Part shown: one piece after another, positions 11,399 to 24,079 of the stretch
Numbering within the stretch: position 1 is the first letter of the stretch
How the letters are laid out: every line of letters starts with the position of its first letter
Source of the DNA: Ascarosepion bandense
Lineage: Eukaryota; Mollusca; Cephalopoda; Sepiida; Sepiidae
Reading direction: 5' to 3'
Length of the DNA: 64,000 nucleotides
Assembly: GCA_037127315.1 (NCBI GenBank)
Contig: JBBBDQ010000224.1
Location: 7,462,501-7,526,500 of the forward strand
Program-made: the position numbers and the translations under genes
The notes under the pieces: model-generated
What the model was told of the DNA's origin: nothing
Database searches by the model: none
What the model saw: only the letters and a program-made list of their open reading frames with translations

Positions 11399-11399
<1 letters not shown>
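11099..11399. other. Unassigned AT-rich sequence between two (TA)n tracts
   Basis: No gene or repeat recognised. Confidence 0.5.

Positions 11400-11439
<40 letters not shown>
11400..11439. repeat. (TA)n microsatellite
   Basis: About 20 TA units. Confidence 0.95.
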
Positions 11440-11442
<3 letters not shown>

Positions 11443-11562
11443 TAAGAAACGAAGAAAATATTTCCAACGTTCAAAACATTAATTTAAACAGTGCTTAATA
11501 TAAAAATAGAGCAATGGATAAAATAAATAATACTTCGTAGTTCGTACAATGTCTAAAGTATA

Positions 11563-11564
<2 letters not shown>

Positions 11565-11613
<49 letters not shown>
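11565..11613. repeat. (TA)n microsatellite at a LINE 3' end
   Basis: About 24 TA units lying directly against the 3' end of the minus-strand LINE-A copy, where a poly(A) or simple-repeat tail would be expected. Confidence 0.95.
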
Positions 11614-11615
<2 letters not shown>

Positions 11616-12900
11616 CGTATCGCCCCAAGCAAGGTATTTTACTGGCACTGTTGTGTAGGTGGTTACATAGGAGCAAAATTATGAGAAAGAGTGACAGGTT
11701 TAGGGGTATCAGAAAGTGAGTAAGAGAAGGTTGATAATACTAATGAGAGTGAAGTGGACGGAAAAAGGAGCATAAGAGAGAGGGTGAAAGTTAGTGAGAT
11801 AGGAGATGACTATTGACTTTACATTTAAATTTTTGGAGATTGTAGCCGTAGGGGAAGCAAGTAAATGGAAGGAAATTTTACAGGCGGAAGTGCGAGAAAA
11901 GAAGCTGTTGGAGTAGAATTTGTGTTTACATTTTATTAGTTTCACAGTAAAAGAGTGGTAGCTAGTTGTTAAATATGTGGCACGAGTAAATTTATATATA
12001 GTGGGCACCAGTGAGCTAAGTCCATCGGAGCAGAAGCCATGAATGTATTTGTAGAAGAGACACAGAGAAGCCACATTGCGCCGGTAAGAAAGTGACTGTA
12101 TCTAAGCTGCCAAGTCGAGATCGATCACATTACAGATTCTCCGTTAGATTTTGTCAAGGACCTCTAGGTGGGTAGCAGGAAGCACCCGACCAGATATGGC
12201 AGCACTACTCAATGCACGGTCAGATGGTAAATTTGTATATGTGTGAGATTGTTTCAGACGAGAAATACTTCCTGGCCTTATACAGTAAACCGACTTTCTT
12301 AGCAGCGGATTTAGCTATGGACATTATATAGTCATTCCACTTGAAGTCTGTTGTGAGAGTTAAGCCGAGGAGGTGCAGTGTTTTAATTTCAGGGAGACTA
12401 GCCTGATCTCTGCTAATGGGATTAGGAACGGTTGTCAGTGATGGTTAATAGATAGCAGTTTCGTTTTAGAAGCATAAAAATTCACGAGCCATTTCTTATC
12501 CCAGTCCACCACGGATTGGAGGTCCTTTTCACGCTCGGCAACGAGGTTTACTTTGTTGGCCTCGGCAGATTTTTGCTCGAAGTGAGAGTAAACCGTAGTG
12601 TCGTCAGCGTAAATGCCTACTTGGGATCTTATTACATCGGGGAGATCATTAATGTAGATAAGGAAAAGCTTAGGTCCTAGAATAGAGCCTTGAGGAACTC
12701 CCACGTTCGTGTGATAGTATTGGGAGGCGTGTCCGTTCAATACTACCTTCACTGTGCGATTTGAAAGCAAACTCGATTAAGTCAAACAATTGTCCATTTA
12801 TACCATATATCCTGACGATTGTGTTTTGCATAAAACAGACTGCAACCTCTGGTAGTTGACGTTAATATTCACGTTTTGGCATTTTTTAGCCTGTAGCCAA
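11614..12900 (-). pseudogene. LINE-A reverse transcriptase fragment, 5'-truncated and decayed
   Basis: The minus strand corresponds to about the last 40 percent of the LINE-A ORF plus its 3' UTR. A 111-codon open piece (12770-12435) carries the RT motif B PQGSILGP, the LFLIYINDLP block and the catalytic YADD, followed by the WLVNF and SKTKLL region. A second open piece (12074-11709) matches the C-terminal FYKYIHGFCSD region. Between them the sequence (12075-12434) aligns in broken frames. Similarity continues upstream to about 12900 with a short deletion just before the motif A region. The UTR ends in ATCGTATCGCCCCAAGCAAGG (reverse complement of the shared LINE-A 3' end). It is an old insertion, no longer able to make an enzyme. 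Confidence 0.9.
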
Positions 12901-12941
12901 TACAAGTGATATCAAAGGTCAGTAGCATATATTTAATCTAT

Positions 12942-12998
12942 TCTATTCAATCTGGACTATGCTATTCAATCTGGACCATGCTATTCAATCTGGACTCA
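12942..12998. repeat. 19-bp minisatellite, three copies
   Basis: CTATTCAATCTGGACYATG repeats about three times head to tail. Confidence 0.9.
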
Positions 12999-14399
12999 AC
13001 CAGAAATCGCTCATAAGATGCAATAAGCAAACATCCACTATATATATATATATAATCGACCTGAAAGATTGTGGGAAGCCAAAATTGCTGACAGTCAGTA
13101 GAATGTTGATGGGAAGGCATTTAAGGCAAGCAGACTTTGCAAAAAACTGCTCGATATAAAAGATGTAGAATTAATATAAGTAAAAAGTTAGTCACTTAGT
13201 TGATTGATGTTACCTTAGGCATTCTGATTCCAGCGTATCGGAAGTGTTTTTTTTTTTTTTCTGTCAACTCTTCAGGGTTTTTCCGCAATTTGAAGAGTGG
13301 GCGGAAAAGAGTGAAGGGAGAAAATCTACCTACGAAACAAACTCTGGATTTGTGATGCCGAAGGCAACATCAACCAGTTAAATGACAGTCTTTAATTTTT
13401 TGTAGTCACCGATTTCTCTTTCTGATCCGATAACCGCCACAATACACGCATTTTATGAGAAAGGCGGAGAGAGAAGGAGAGAGAGCGAGTTGGAGTCAAT
13501 TATTTGCGTTCTCAATGTAGCGTATTTAAGTTAATTATAAGTATGATATCTGTATATGAAATCAATAGATTTCGCTTACCCTGACGAGCATTATATTGGT
13601 GATACTTGATAAAGAGGGCTTAAAATTTTATCGGGCAGATCCACTTTGCAAAATCAGTATTTTAGTGACCAAACGTTAGAATACTGCTTTGCACTGACAA
13701 CGCATGTTTTTTTCTTTTTTTTTTTTTGTGCACAGGTAGTTGCATTATTCTCATTGCTTTATGATTGAAACGACATTTATGGCTTGCTCATTGACGTTAG
13801 CTAATATTTAGATCTGAAAAGTTTGCAATTTCATTCTACGAAGCTGGTAAATGATGCTAATAACATCAATTGAGTGAGTAAAGAAAAAGAAAGAATAGAT
13901 ATCCTACAATATGTTCGTGCTTTTCTTTGCGTGGGAAATCTCTAGTGAGCATGCTTTTGTAGTTAGTTGTGGGATTTCAGTTCTAAATAGAATGCAAATT
14001 CCGAAAACAAAAGTTCATGAACTTATAGTCATAATTGATTAATGTAAAACGTTATACATGAAAAATGACTTCTAATTTTCCTTAAAGATATTGAGGAAAA
14101 TTAGCAGAAATTGTGTGCTTTAAGTAAGACTATCGTCTTAAACGTTCGCACTAAAATAATTATTTTTAGTATCCAAGCAAGAAAAAACACTTTTTTTGCT
14201 GAATAAAGAACTTTATTCACCCAAGAAAATACACATTGTCTAAATTTTAAAGGATCGTACTGTTTCAGAAAAAATTGCTATTAAAATTAATTCATAAATA
14301 TCTCTGATCAAAATAAGTTATATAGACTAACCTACATACGACATTTAAAGACGAATTCTACAATATGATTCCACAATACTTTATACCTGAAAAAAAGAA
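12999..14399. other. Unassigned sequence
   Basis: Contains T runs at 13244-13260 and 13708-13728 and a small potential hairpin at about 13276-13306 (TTTTTCCGC paired with GCGGAAAA). GA-rich near 13465-13490. No gene seen. Confidence 0.45.
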
Positions 14400-14733
14400 T
14401 TTTCTCGAATTAACAATAGTAAGAGCAACGTAAGTTGGCTCTGCGCAAACCCCATGGAACTACGCATGGTAAAGCAAGAAATGCTCTCATCGTCTGTGAT
14501 TATCCATAGGGCTGTGAACAATTTTAACCCACGTTTTCCTGCACATTCAGATCAATGCTCCCACCTACATCGAACTTCTGGTAACGATGATCTTGATTAG
14601 GAATGTGCGTAGATATTCTAGGCCCTACATATATGGCCAATATAACTCAGAAATGGCTGCCAGTGGTTTTCACAATGATGTCACCTCTTAATATGTCGCC
14701 TCTTATCTCCTCTAATTTGTAACTCTTGGGCTA
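14400..14733. other. GC-richer unassigned segment
   Basis: Noticeably less AT-rich than its surroundings. Short open stretches exist but none has a recognisable motif; it may be part of an unrecognised repeat or an old exon. Confidence 0.3.
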
Positions 14734-14833
14734 CTCTGTCAGGGTTCTTCTTTAGAAAGAGACCAAGTAGTGGCCCTCAATAACATATCATCACTACTTG
14801 GTCTTCTTTTACCATTGTAGTCCTGATAGACAA
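14734..14833. repeat. Imperfect inverted repeat (hairpin)
   Basis: The inner arms AGACCAAGTAGTG (14760-14772) and CACTACTTGGTCT (14792-14804) are perfect 13-bp complements around a 19-base loop. Outward, CTGTCAGG (about 14736-14743) pairs imperfectly with CCTGATAG (14822-14829). The total length of about 100 bases suggests a foldback element remnant or a hairpin-forming RNA; which one is unknown. Confidence 0.7.
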
Positions 14834-16088
14834 AATGAACGAGAACCCTTGAACCAGGTATGCTGCCTCTTCTAAAGCACCAGCAAAACTGAAGAAGGTT
14901 TTATTAAAGATACTCATGCTCTTTTTTAGAAACTTAAAAACTTCTAATAGCAACAACCTTTAAAATAGATAGCAGATGTAACTAGAAGGGAAAATGATAA
15001 TATAATCAAGAGGTTGACTTTCCACATTACAGTAGACAATAGATTTTAAAAGAACCACATAAGTAGTAAATATAGCGTTTACAGTTAGTGAACTTAAGAA
15101 AAAAAATGTTTTAAGAGAAAGTTTTTATTAAATTGCAACCGACAGTCAAGTTAACTATTCTCTCAATGAATCCCGAAGGTTTCCTGCATAGAAACGGTTA
15201 ATTTCATACATACAATATATAACAATTATCAAAACGTAAATAAGTTGCAGTTGAGGGTCCTTGATAATTTGATAAATTAGTGGAAAGGCATTATGCATTG
15301 ACTAAGGCTTTGAAATCACGTATGTTTAATTATATCGCTTTAATCATTTAAGCCCAAACGATCAGTATACTGGCCTTTGTATACAAATGTATATACTGAA
15401 TGCATCTGTTGGGAGGATTCAAAGGGTTAAATTTGCTATATTTATGAATGAATAGTTCTCAATATCATGTATGAAGCATTTTACAGAAGGCGGATAAACT
15501 AAACGGCAAAAAACGAAGAAGTTATTGATAGTTATGTTTGCTAATAAACGTTATAATTAGAGAATGTCTACACAGATATATATTCATGTATAAACATATT
15601 TTCATATATATAGTTATACATAGAATACATACGTGCATATAAAATATCAAATCCTAAATCATAAAATATGTTTGATAATTCTATAACCAAAAATAGCAAA
15701 TATATAATACAGAAATCTACATATCAGACGAACAGTGGGTAATTTTATGATAAAATGGGAAACTCCTACGTTATGTGTTTTGTCCATATCAGGAATTATT
15801 ATTGTTGTTCTTGTTCAGTCTAATAAATTTTCTTGATAGAGTCAGATCATTATAGAAAAAAAAAATATATATATATACATATTAGACAGAGATAATACTA
15901 TGGATATTTATTTTTATACCGATGCTTTTTTAAACACAGTTACACTGCAATTTACCTCTGAAGATGATCTTGGGTAAGAAAAACATAATGAATTTTATCT
16001 TAACTTCAAGAAACTGATAGAGAACTGGAAAGGATCAGTGTAATAATAAATAGACATAATATATCTATTTTATTTAATAAAACATTTT

Positions 16089-16089
<1 letters not shown>
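14834..16089. other. Unassigned AT-rich sequence
   Basis: No coding or RNA signal. Short TA/CATA-rich patches at 15570-15640 and 15868-15880. Confidence 0.5.

Positions 16090-16145
<56 letters not shown>
16090..16145. repeat. (TG)n microsatellite
   Basis: About 28 TG units. The Cys-Val ORF across it is a by-product. Confidence 0.98.
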
Positions 16146-16146
<1 letters not shown>

Positions 16147-16949
16147 GAGAAATGTAATTCGTTGTTGTTCTTATTTTTTCGAGTTTTTAAAAGTTCGTAA
16201 AAGTTTTTCTTGCATAATAAATCTGCTCATCAAATACTTCTTCGATACTAAGTTTCCCTTCAGTATCAGACCAGAATGTGCATACTGTAAATTGTAGGTT
16301 GAAAATTATTTAAATTCACTATCGTTCCTGGCGATAGCAAAACAATGTTCAGAAGGCTACAAGCATAATAATCAAGATACTGGCTAAACAATTTCCCTTA
16401 AAACAACGGGAAAACTTTTCGATATGCAAAAGAAATAAAACGTTGACGAAATCCAATCAAAAGGAAACACAATCACAGTTTTTCAAAGGAATTGTAAATA
16501 TTTTAAAATTTGATGTCTATCCATAGAAATGAGGATAAACGTAGCTTAGCTGGATACTTGTTCCAATTATGTGGTCTACAGTTAGACCACACTGAAAAAT
16601 TAAGCAGCGTCGGATCCGGTAAATACGTAAGTGGGGAAAAAAGTGAAAAAAGGACCAAACAATATTCTACAATCTGAAATAAGTTTCAAGGTTTATAACA
16701 CGTAAAATAATGAAAGTAGGGAAATGATTGACAAAATATGCTTAGTTATATACAGTGCTGTTTCTCATATTTATCAGATAGATGTCTGTGTGTGCATTTG
16801 TGCCATAATAAAACAAGTATATATCAGTGAAGAAATTTTTTTCTGTTTAAAAATATACTTGTTTAGAATATAAAAACTTTTTAGAAGAGTTAACTGTGTA
16901 AAACTGCTCATCTACTCAAGAAAGTATTATCAATATCAGACAGTTGTGC
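16146..16949. other. Unassigned AT-rich sequence
   Basis: No gene or known repeat. A short imperfect palindrome is present near 16570-16590 (GTGGTCTACAGTTAGACCAC). Confidence 0.45.
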
Positions 16950-17245
16950 CAAACTTGATACACGCATGGGCGATTATGTCTCGAAAGATATATGCCCGAA
17001 CTGGCAGAAGATTATCCTGCAATAGATTGTCATTATTTTCTACTGTAGACTAGTCAGCAACTAAAACCACCAGATCTTTATTGTTATTTAACCCATAGCT
17101 GAACAGAAGAAATGGATTAATGCTTTTCCCAGGGATATTTGCGCGTAAGTGAATACAATGAATTCAACTAGAATACGAACTCGGTTCTCCGATTTCACGT
17201 TCCGAGCCGATATCCACTGCACCACAATGCTCATCCAATATGAAG
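16950..17245 (-). repeat. tRNA-derived SINE family 1, copy C (best head)
   Basis: On the minus strand the head reads GCATTGTGGTGCAGTGGATA (A box, 17211-17230) and then CCGAGTTCGTATTCTAG (B box, 17168-17184). The body follows (AGCTATGGGTTAAATAACAA) and ends near TGCGTGTATCAAG. This copy has the clearest tRNA-like A and B boxes of the family. Length about 295 bases. Confidence 0.85.
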
Positions 17246-17303
17246 AAAGAATAAGTACAGTAAGCACTGTACATGTTAACAAACATCAGAATTTTTGGAA
17301 ACA

Positions 17304-17325
17304 ATATATATATATATATATATAC
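17304..17325. repeat. (TA)n microsatellite
   Basis: About 11 TA units. Confidence 0.9.
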
Positions 17326-17766
17326 TAACTTGTCTCACCATAGGTCCCTGGTAATGACACGTCATTCTATACAGAAATCAAAAGGAGGTCATAAAATAAT
17401 TATAAATAACTAGGATTCTGTAAGGATTTTCAGATTTATTTTAGCATTTTATTTTATCGGATTTTTCACAGCAATGTATCTACATATTGGTGGCTATTAC
17501 GAGAAATTTAATGAAACATTTTTCAATAATCTCTAAATGTAATCAATTTTTAAGGAAAGGTATCAGAGTTTTAATCTGAAATTAGACTATATCAAATTAA
17601 GTGGCAATTAAAGCACACTTTTATTGTTTTATTCTAGGGGTATGTTTTTAATACTTTTGGTTTAATTAAAGAGAATTATCACAGATTTACGATTAGTTTA
17701 AGTTTATCAAAATACTTCTAGTTTATTCTGAAAGTCATTAATTTTCATATTATCGCTTAACCTGCT

Positions 17767-17767
<1 letters not shown>
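17326..17767. other. Unassigned AT-rich sequence
   Basis: Nothing recognised. Confidence 0.5.
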
Positions 17768-17817
<50 letters not shown>

Positions 17818-17818
17818 T
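17768..17818. repeat. (GA)n microsatellite
   Basis: About 25 GA units with one AAAG interruption. Confidence 0.95.
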
Positions 17819-19269
17819 GGAAGTGAGGGCATCTATCATTTTGCTGTTATTAAACTAAATTCTGTAAGGCAGTAATTAAGAAGTAATGACTATAAAATAC
17901 ACGAATTCAATAAAAACGAAAAATTATTCATGAAAAATCTTTTCAAACAAATAAATTAAAAACCGTAAAAAGGAAAAAGATTTGTTTCATTTTTTGTACT
18001 TACCAATAAATAGAAAAAACTATCAAATGCTGATATTATATGTTTCAAAGAGGACACATGTATTTTAAACCGTCGTCATTATATGATCTTCAGCATCATG
18101 ATCTGTGGTAGCAATGCCAACAATCATTAGAGTTGATGGAAAAGATAAACAACACTTTATTTCGTTCTCCCCCGAAGCCCTGTAAAACAGCAACGTTTAA
18201 ATTTCCCCAAATTCAAGTAAACGTGATTTGACGTCTTCCGCCAGTTTGTGCCTGTTTAACGGGACATGTCGACCTTGTTTACTTACCTCCACCCACGTGC
18301 AAACTGTTGTGCATGTTTATATACAAAAATGGAATTTGTCATAAGCATGCGTTCACGGGTGCTGTAACTGTGTCCCATACATTTCCAAAACTGAAAAGCG
18401 TGTCATCATGCACAAGTTAATTCGAAATTACTTTATTCTTTGCATTTAATGAAATGAAAGCAAATTTTTAAAAAATGTTTATAGATAGATTTGTTTAAGT
18501 TTAATCCGGTACTGAAGATTATGTTATGACCTTTTGCTAAAAATCAGAATTCAATGTCCTTTTTCGTTCCTAGGCTCCAGTCCTTTCCCCAATAAAAAAT
18601 ATATAATGCTGAACTTGCCATAGCTTTGTTTTAGATGAAGGAAATTGGTATCTTTTAAGTGGACCATGTGTTCGGAAATGTAGCCTAATGGATTCCAAGA
18701 GAATTTGTTAGAAAATCTACAGAAAGTTCCTGACAATATTTATATCCATTTGTTTTCGTTCCATTTTTTGCCTGAAGTTTCCTTTTCCTGATAAAAAACT
18801 TATTGAAAAACAACAGGGTCACCACAGTTCACATAGCCGTATAGAATACTCCCTCACTTCATGTTTATCTTTCACACCCCACCGCTACTCTCTTTAAAAA
18901 AACTTTGATAAAACAAAAAAGAAAAAGCAAAAGAATGAATTTGCATTACATGTCCAGTTTTTAAGTTAAATTTTAAGGCAAAGTATTGTTGCTATTTATT
19001 AATTTTTCGAACTAGCATCCTCATCATTGTTATTTTTATCCCAACATTCTGAAAGAGTCTTCGGTTTTCTTTATGGGTATCCCGCATTCTCTAACGTATG
19101 TATATTTTAATAAAAGCTTTTATTTTATCCAGTGACGCCCGCTACTTCATTTATTGTGACATCTGACATCCATCAGATGTGACTGAATACAAAAATATTC
19201 CTACCACTTTGTCCTCATAAAACACCCGACTTACTTCTTACATCAATACCAATACGAAAATAGCAGTGA
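17819..19269. other. Unassigned sequence with a GC-richer patch
   Basis: From 18170 to 18380 the sequence is richer in GC, with TGACGTC (18229) and CACGTG (18294) motifs that can bind bZIP and bHLH factors. Such short motifs arise by chance. No supported exon. Confidence 0.35.
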
Positions 19270-19340
19270 GATACCATTCAGAAGATAGATTAGCATAAAG
19301 ACTTTCGAGTTCAAATCTCAGGGCTGGAAGTCAGATATAA
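19270..19340 (+). repeat. tRNA-like SINE head remnant
   Basis: TTCGAGTTCAAATCTCAGGG (19304 on) resembles a B box, with a poorly matching A-box region about 30 bases upstream. Family unclear. Confidence 0.4.
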
Positions 19341-20839
19341 TAAGAAGTGATGGGGACAAAATCTATATCAAAAAGACCGGAGAGTAGGTCGGGCAAAAGA
19401 TTGTGATGATGATCGAAAGAATACGTTAAAATCATGTTCCTTCCCCTTAAATAAAGAATAAGATTTAGCGTCTCCGTTCTTTAAATTCATAACAAAATCA
19501 TTTAGAAAGTGTAAGGAAGTGTTATCGTTAAGATTTGGAGACATAGCAGAATAAACATTTTCAACTAGGAACAATATGTGACAATGAAAATGTTTATATT
19601 ACAAAAAACATACACTTACAAATAATTTTGTTTTTGGAAACCCCTTATCTTGTACAGATTGTCCTAAGAGGACTCTTAATCCAAATTCAACAAAATAATG
19701 GATAGAACATTAAAGATAGAGATACATAGAATGTTGTGAGAAAAAAAGATTATTTCATGTTCGTGCCCCTTCAGGACGTTGGTGATCATGGCGCTCCAGA
19801 ATTTCCTGTCCTTTGTAACATTTAGTATTTCTTTTGTTTTTTATTATTTCTCGTAAACACTGTTCTGACATACATTTACACAAGCTCTTTTTAATTTAAA
19901 GAAGTTATACATATTTTTAATAATGGTCAGAAAAATATAGATAGATACAAGGATAGAATGAATAGGAAAAGAAAATTACATAGGTTTATAATCCAAGAAA
20001 CTTTTAAAGTTTTATTCGGTTTAATGCTACGCACAAATGAAACTTGTTATTTTCCAAAATATCATGACCAAAAGACCTATACATTTCAGATCATCGTCAT
20101 TATTATTTCAGCTATATTCATACAATAATCGATACTTTTATTAAAATTAATTTCATTAACATTAATACATTTTTGAAATGCCTCTGATAAACAAGATTAT
20201 ACTATTATTTATATTATTATATTATTATTTATGATTGCAACATTTAAGAAAAATGTAATCAGTATTGGAACCATTTTTAATTAATATGTACATTGAAATA
20301 AGTTATTTTTACTTGCTCGATAAACTTAGAAACAATCGTACTTCAGAAGCAGATACGCCCACCCACACATGAATGTGAGCGGATGAATATAAAAATAATG
20401 TACTGAGGACTATTAAGTTTGTTTACAATTTTCATCATGATGTGAACAACTTATTTCAAAAAAGGTTAAACAGGACTTATCTGTTTAAATTAATATAACT
20501 TGTTTAAATCGTGTAGTATTAGACTCTCTTATCGATTTCGACATACGAGAACCGAGCACCTTATTCTTTTAAAAACTGAACCTTCAGACTACCCACACAA
20601 GTGATTTTATTCTGGTAGTGAAGGCTTATTTAGAACAAGCCACGCTTTTACAAAGTATTCATAAGAGACAAATGGTGTCCAGTTTGTCATGAAGGCTCCA
20701 AACAAAATTCCTTAGGTTTAAATTCAAGTTTTCCTTCGTCTGGTCGGATTGCCAACCAAGGTGATAAAGCTCTGACTGTTATGGCGGGAGAAAGAAGAGA
20801 TTTTCATATATTTTTCAAAATTATTTCTAATACGAAAGT
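19341..20839. other. Unassigned AT-rich sequence
   Basis: A GC-richer patch at 19765-19815 may come from an old retroelement but was not identified. Otherwise nothing seen. Confidence 0.4.
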
Positions 20840-20925
20840 GAACAAAACTACACTCGACCGGAACTTGAACACTGCATGCTTATCACTACCGACTGCATTG
20901 ATAACCACTACGCTATATGAAACGC
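20840..20925 (-). repeat. tRNA-derived SINE head
   Basis: On the minus strand ATAGCGTAGTGGTTATCAAT (A box, 20895-20915) is followed about 25 bases later by GTGTTCAAGTTCCGG (B box, 20858-20873). Spacing and sequence fit a Pol III split promoter. The 3' body was not traced. Confidence 0.7.
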
Positions 20926-21299
20926 CGAATTTTAAGTGGCCTATTTTAAATACATGGTATCCATAAAGCCTTTATACAATTTCAAAATCTATGACGAAAA
21001 ACTTAGAGGAGGCTGCAACTAAACTGTTGTTAAATATTAATGTAAATATTAAAGTTTTTTTAATAATAGTAATCATTTTATTAATATTATGGTTTTATGT
21101 TACAGACTGCAATTAATTGTTTTTTTTTAAGTTTCACATACGAACAGAAATTGAATACCATTTACATGTCATTCGTGCAACAAATGAGGGACCCAGACAG
21201 AAATTTACTAATTTAAAATTTATTTATATATAAACTTCACTATTTACTTTATACTATGCAAACATTTCAACAGTAACCAGTTTCCATTTTTAATTCAAT
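20926..21299. other. Unassigned AT-rich sequence
   Basis: No coding signal. If the transposon-like end at 21300-21352 is real, this could be its decayed interior. Confidence 0.4.
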
Positions 21300-21343
21300 A
21301 AATTGTACTATTTATCTAATGACTTTATGCACACCTGTACACC

Positions 21344-21352
<9 letters not shown>
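21300..21352. mobile_element. Possible Tc1/mariner-like terminal repeat remnant
   Basis: CTAATGACTTTATGCACACC and then TGTACACCCTGTATA resemble the outer end of mariner-type elements, which often end in a TA-flanked ACACCCTGTA. No partner end or transposase was found. Confidence 0.35.

Positions 21353-21408
<56 letters not shown>
21347..21408. repeat. Compound (TA)n(TG)n microsatellite
   Basis: About 17 TA units passing directly into about 14 TG units. Confidence 0.97.
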
Positions 21409-21411
<3 letters not shown>

Positions 21412-21454
21412 CCTACATTAAAAGTTAATTACTTTCGAGCTCTTTGAAACATGT

Positions 21455-21640
21455 AGGAACCATTCGTGGTGTAACGGTTAGCAAGCTTGTCTAAATAGAG
21501 CATTTACGAGTAGCTTGTTCGATTCTCAATGAGTGCTTAGTACTTTCGGTCTTGTGCCACTCTGAGAAAATTTCTCTCAGAACATATCGTTTGTGTGTAT
21601 GCATGTGTCTGAATCTATAAAACATTTTATGTCATTTAGT
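21455..21640 (+). repeat. tRNA-derived SINE, plus strand
   Basis: GTGGTGTAACGGTTAGCAAG (A box, 21466 on) and CTTGTTCGATTCTCAAT (B box, about 21514-21530) are spaced about 50 bases apart, which is normal for a split Pol III promoter. The body downstream is unassigned, so the 3' limit is approximate. Confidence 0.75.
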
Positions 21641-23519
21641 GATTTCCATTGTGCGTGTGTATGGACTTAATCAGAAAGAATAAACTTATGTAAATGGTGA
21701 GAGAGCGATAATGACATTCTAAAACGTAGAAATATACAATAATATGTGCACTGGGATAGTTAAAGTGATTTTTTCTGCTTTCACAAATACTGAATGTATA
21801 CTTTAAGTATACGCCAACATAATGCAATGCTGCACGTTTAGTTGTCTTCGAAGTCAGCGTGCGAAAACAGCTTCATACTGCATGTGAAAAGTCACTCGTA
21901 GTAGAAGAATCACTAATATTTCTGGTTGACAATGTCATCGCATATATACTGCGATCGGACTTGGATAGGTAGATAAAATGAGATGACCTGCCTGATCTGA
22001 ATAGACTGATATAGATAAAAGAAGACAGAAAGAAACGAATATGTATCGAAAGGTAGATAGATAGTAAACTAACGTTGATCTAATGTAATATATCAGTAGA
22101 TATTCTATAACCATGCATTTGTTGATCTCTCGACTTGGATCGAGAAATAGAACCATTAAGACTGTCCAGTCCTTTTACTCATGCGGGATCGATAAAATAA
22201 TTTGATCAAAGATAAAAGTAGCACCCACCCTTACCTTTATGCCTGAACTCAAGAGAAGCCATCCTTCGCGTAACCTCTTAAGAGGCCGATCACTATTTCC
22301 AGCGGACATGGGACACACAATTATGTACGCTTAACAAATTCATCTCTTTCTTTCTTTCCTTCTTTCTTCGTGTCTCTCTCAGAGTCGACCGCTTGATATT
22401 TAAGACAATAGCGTGTGTGCCTGCGGGACTTGTAGTTCAGGTAAAAGCCAGTATTTGAAATGGTGGTTTGCAAAGCAAGCAGTTCATCGTCACAAGCAAA
22501 GCAAGCACTAGACATTCTTCCCACAGCTGTGCAGTCAATATTCATTATATTTGTTAAAGAAACGGTATCTATGGCTCATGTGCTTGAAGAAACTTAGCTC
22601 AAGACCAACACAGGGTCAAATGAGGTGAAAGGTGCAACAGGAAGATTTTATTGTACCAATCTTTGCAGTGTGTAACATCCAAGACCTTGTTTTCTCCCTC
22701 GGCGTGAACACTAAGAACGGACGCCAAGAAGAAGGACACGGATACTTCAGTCCTCACCTCTTGAATATATGTATACTTCTCCAGATTTACTCATGCTTAC
22801 AAAATTTTATTTGAACGCAAATTAAGCATAAAATAGTGAATATAAGCTTTGCGTGATTATATCGCCTTGTAAACATTGTTTTAAAAGTTTCTTTTTACAC
22901 AGCTCACATTAAAACAAATATTCTCAGTCCAACCAAGATGTGATTCAGTTCTTATGTTTAGACACTTTATTAAATTTTGGCAAATGGCCGAATTGAGTAC
23001 TTCTAAACGAGCCTCTTATATAAAGAAATATGTGTAAACAAAAAAAAGTAAAAACATTCTCATTATTAAAATATGTGCAATGTCAATTAAACCTTTTCTT
23101 GATGAATAGCAATTTTTTACTTGAAATATGTTAAAACCACTTAATAGATTTAGACGATATACTTATATAAATATGCATTTATAGATAATATGCTGTACTA
23201 CCATTTTTCACGATAACAGTCGCAATTTCATCTTCAAAAACAGCTTTCTGGATGCTGTTAACAAGTTACTTCTCAATTAACAAAATGTTGTTCTGTTAAA
23301 AACACACACACACTACCATTCAAGGGTATTGGAACGTGTTTTTTGTTTTTCCAGTCTGCTTGTGTTTTTTCAACACCCACATAACAACCTGTGGTTTATA
23401 CTGCAACTGTTCACTGCGTACCTGAATTAATTTCTGTGAATCGGCGCATAATGTGGAAGGATTAATAGTTTAACTAACCCAGTACGTTCAAACGATGCCA
23501 CAAAGATAGATAGATTTCA
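21641..23519. other. Unassigned sequence
   Basis: Small ORFs (for example minus 22321-22545 and plus 22632-22814) have no recognisable motif. A (TTTC/CTTT)n pyrimidine patch lies at 22338-22382. Confidence 0.4.
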
Positions 23520-23675
23520 ATTTCACACGCAAAGCTTCGGTCGACTATATATTTTACAAACATTTCCCAAATATACTGCACGCTGGGATCATCATGTGAC
23601 ATCCTAGTAGAGATTCAAACCCGAATCTCTTAATCGGAACTTTCATTTTCTAAACTATTAGTTACGCGCCAACAT
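23520..23675 (-). repeat. tRNA-derived SINE
   Basis: On the minus strand GGCGCGTAACTAATAGTTTA (23653-23672) could be the A-box region and CGGGTTTGAATCTCTAC (23610-23627) is a good B box. The tail side (ATGATGATCCCAGCGTGCAG) is unassigned. Confidence 0.6.
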
Positions 23676-23903
23676 ATATATTAGTGTTAAATTATGATAA
23701 TGTTTATTGCCAAGATTGTTGTTTTTTTAGTGGTTTACTGATAAAAAGATATTTTGAAAAGCAGGTTCTTTGCTGTAAAGTTCTTGATATTGAGATAGAG
23801 CGTTAATAAGGTTGATGTGGGGCAGTTTGTCACTTAACTGAGCAGTCATGCCGATTTCGAAGTTTCGTGAAGGCACCATTATTATGTCTTCACTACTACA
23901 GGG

Positions 23904-23906
<3 letters not shown>

Positions 23907-23936
<30 letters not shown>
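23907..23936. repeat. (TA)n microsatellite
   Basis: About 15 TA units. Confidence 0.95.
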
Positions 23937-23938
<2 letters not shown>

Positions 23939-24030
23939 TATAACGCTGTACATTTGTATCGAGCACTCTTTATAAAAGTAAATGCATGAACAAAAAGGTA
24001 AATAAACCTACGAGTTCAACAACTTAGTTT

Positions 24031-24033
<3 letters not shown>

Positions 24034-24077
<44 letters not shown>
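24034..24077. repeat. (TA)n microsatellite
   Basis: About 22 TA units. Confidence 0.95.

Positions 24078-24079
<2 letters not shown>

Noticed and set aside
18170..18380. Promoter or enhancer suggested by TGACGTC and CACGTG
   Set aside because: Single short motifs in an isolated patch, with no gene or TATA/initiator context.
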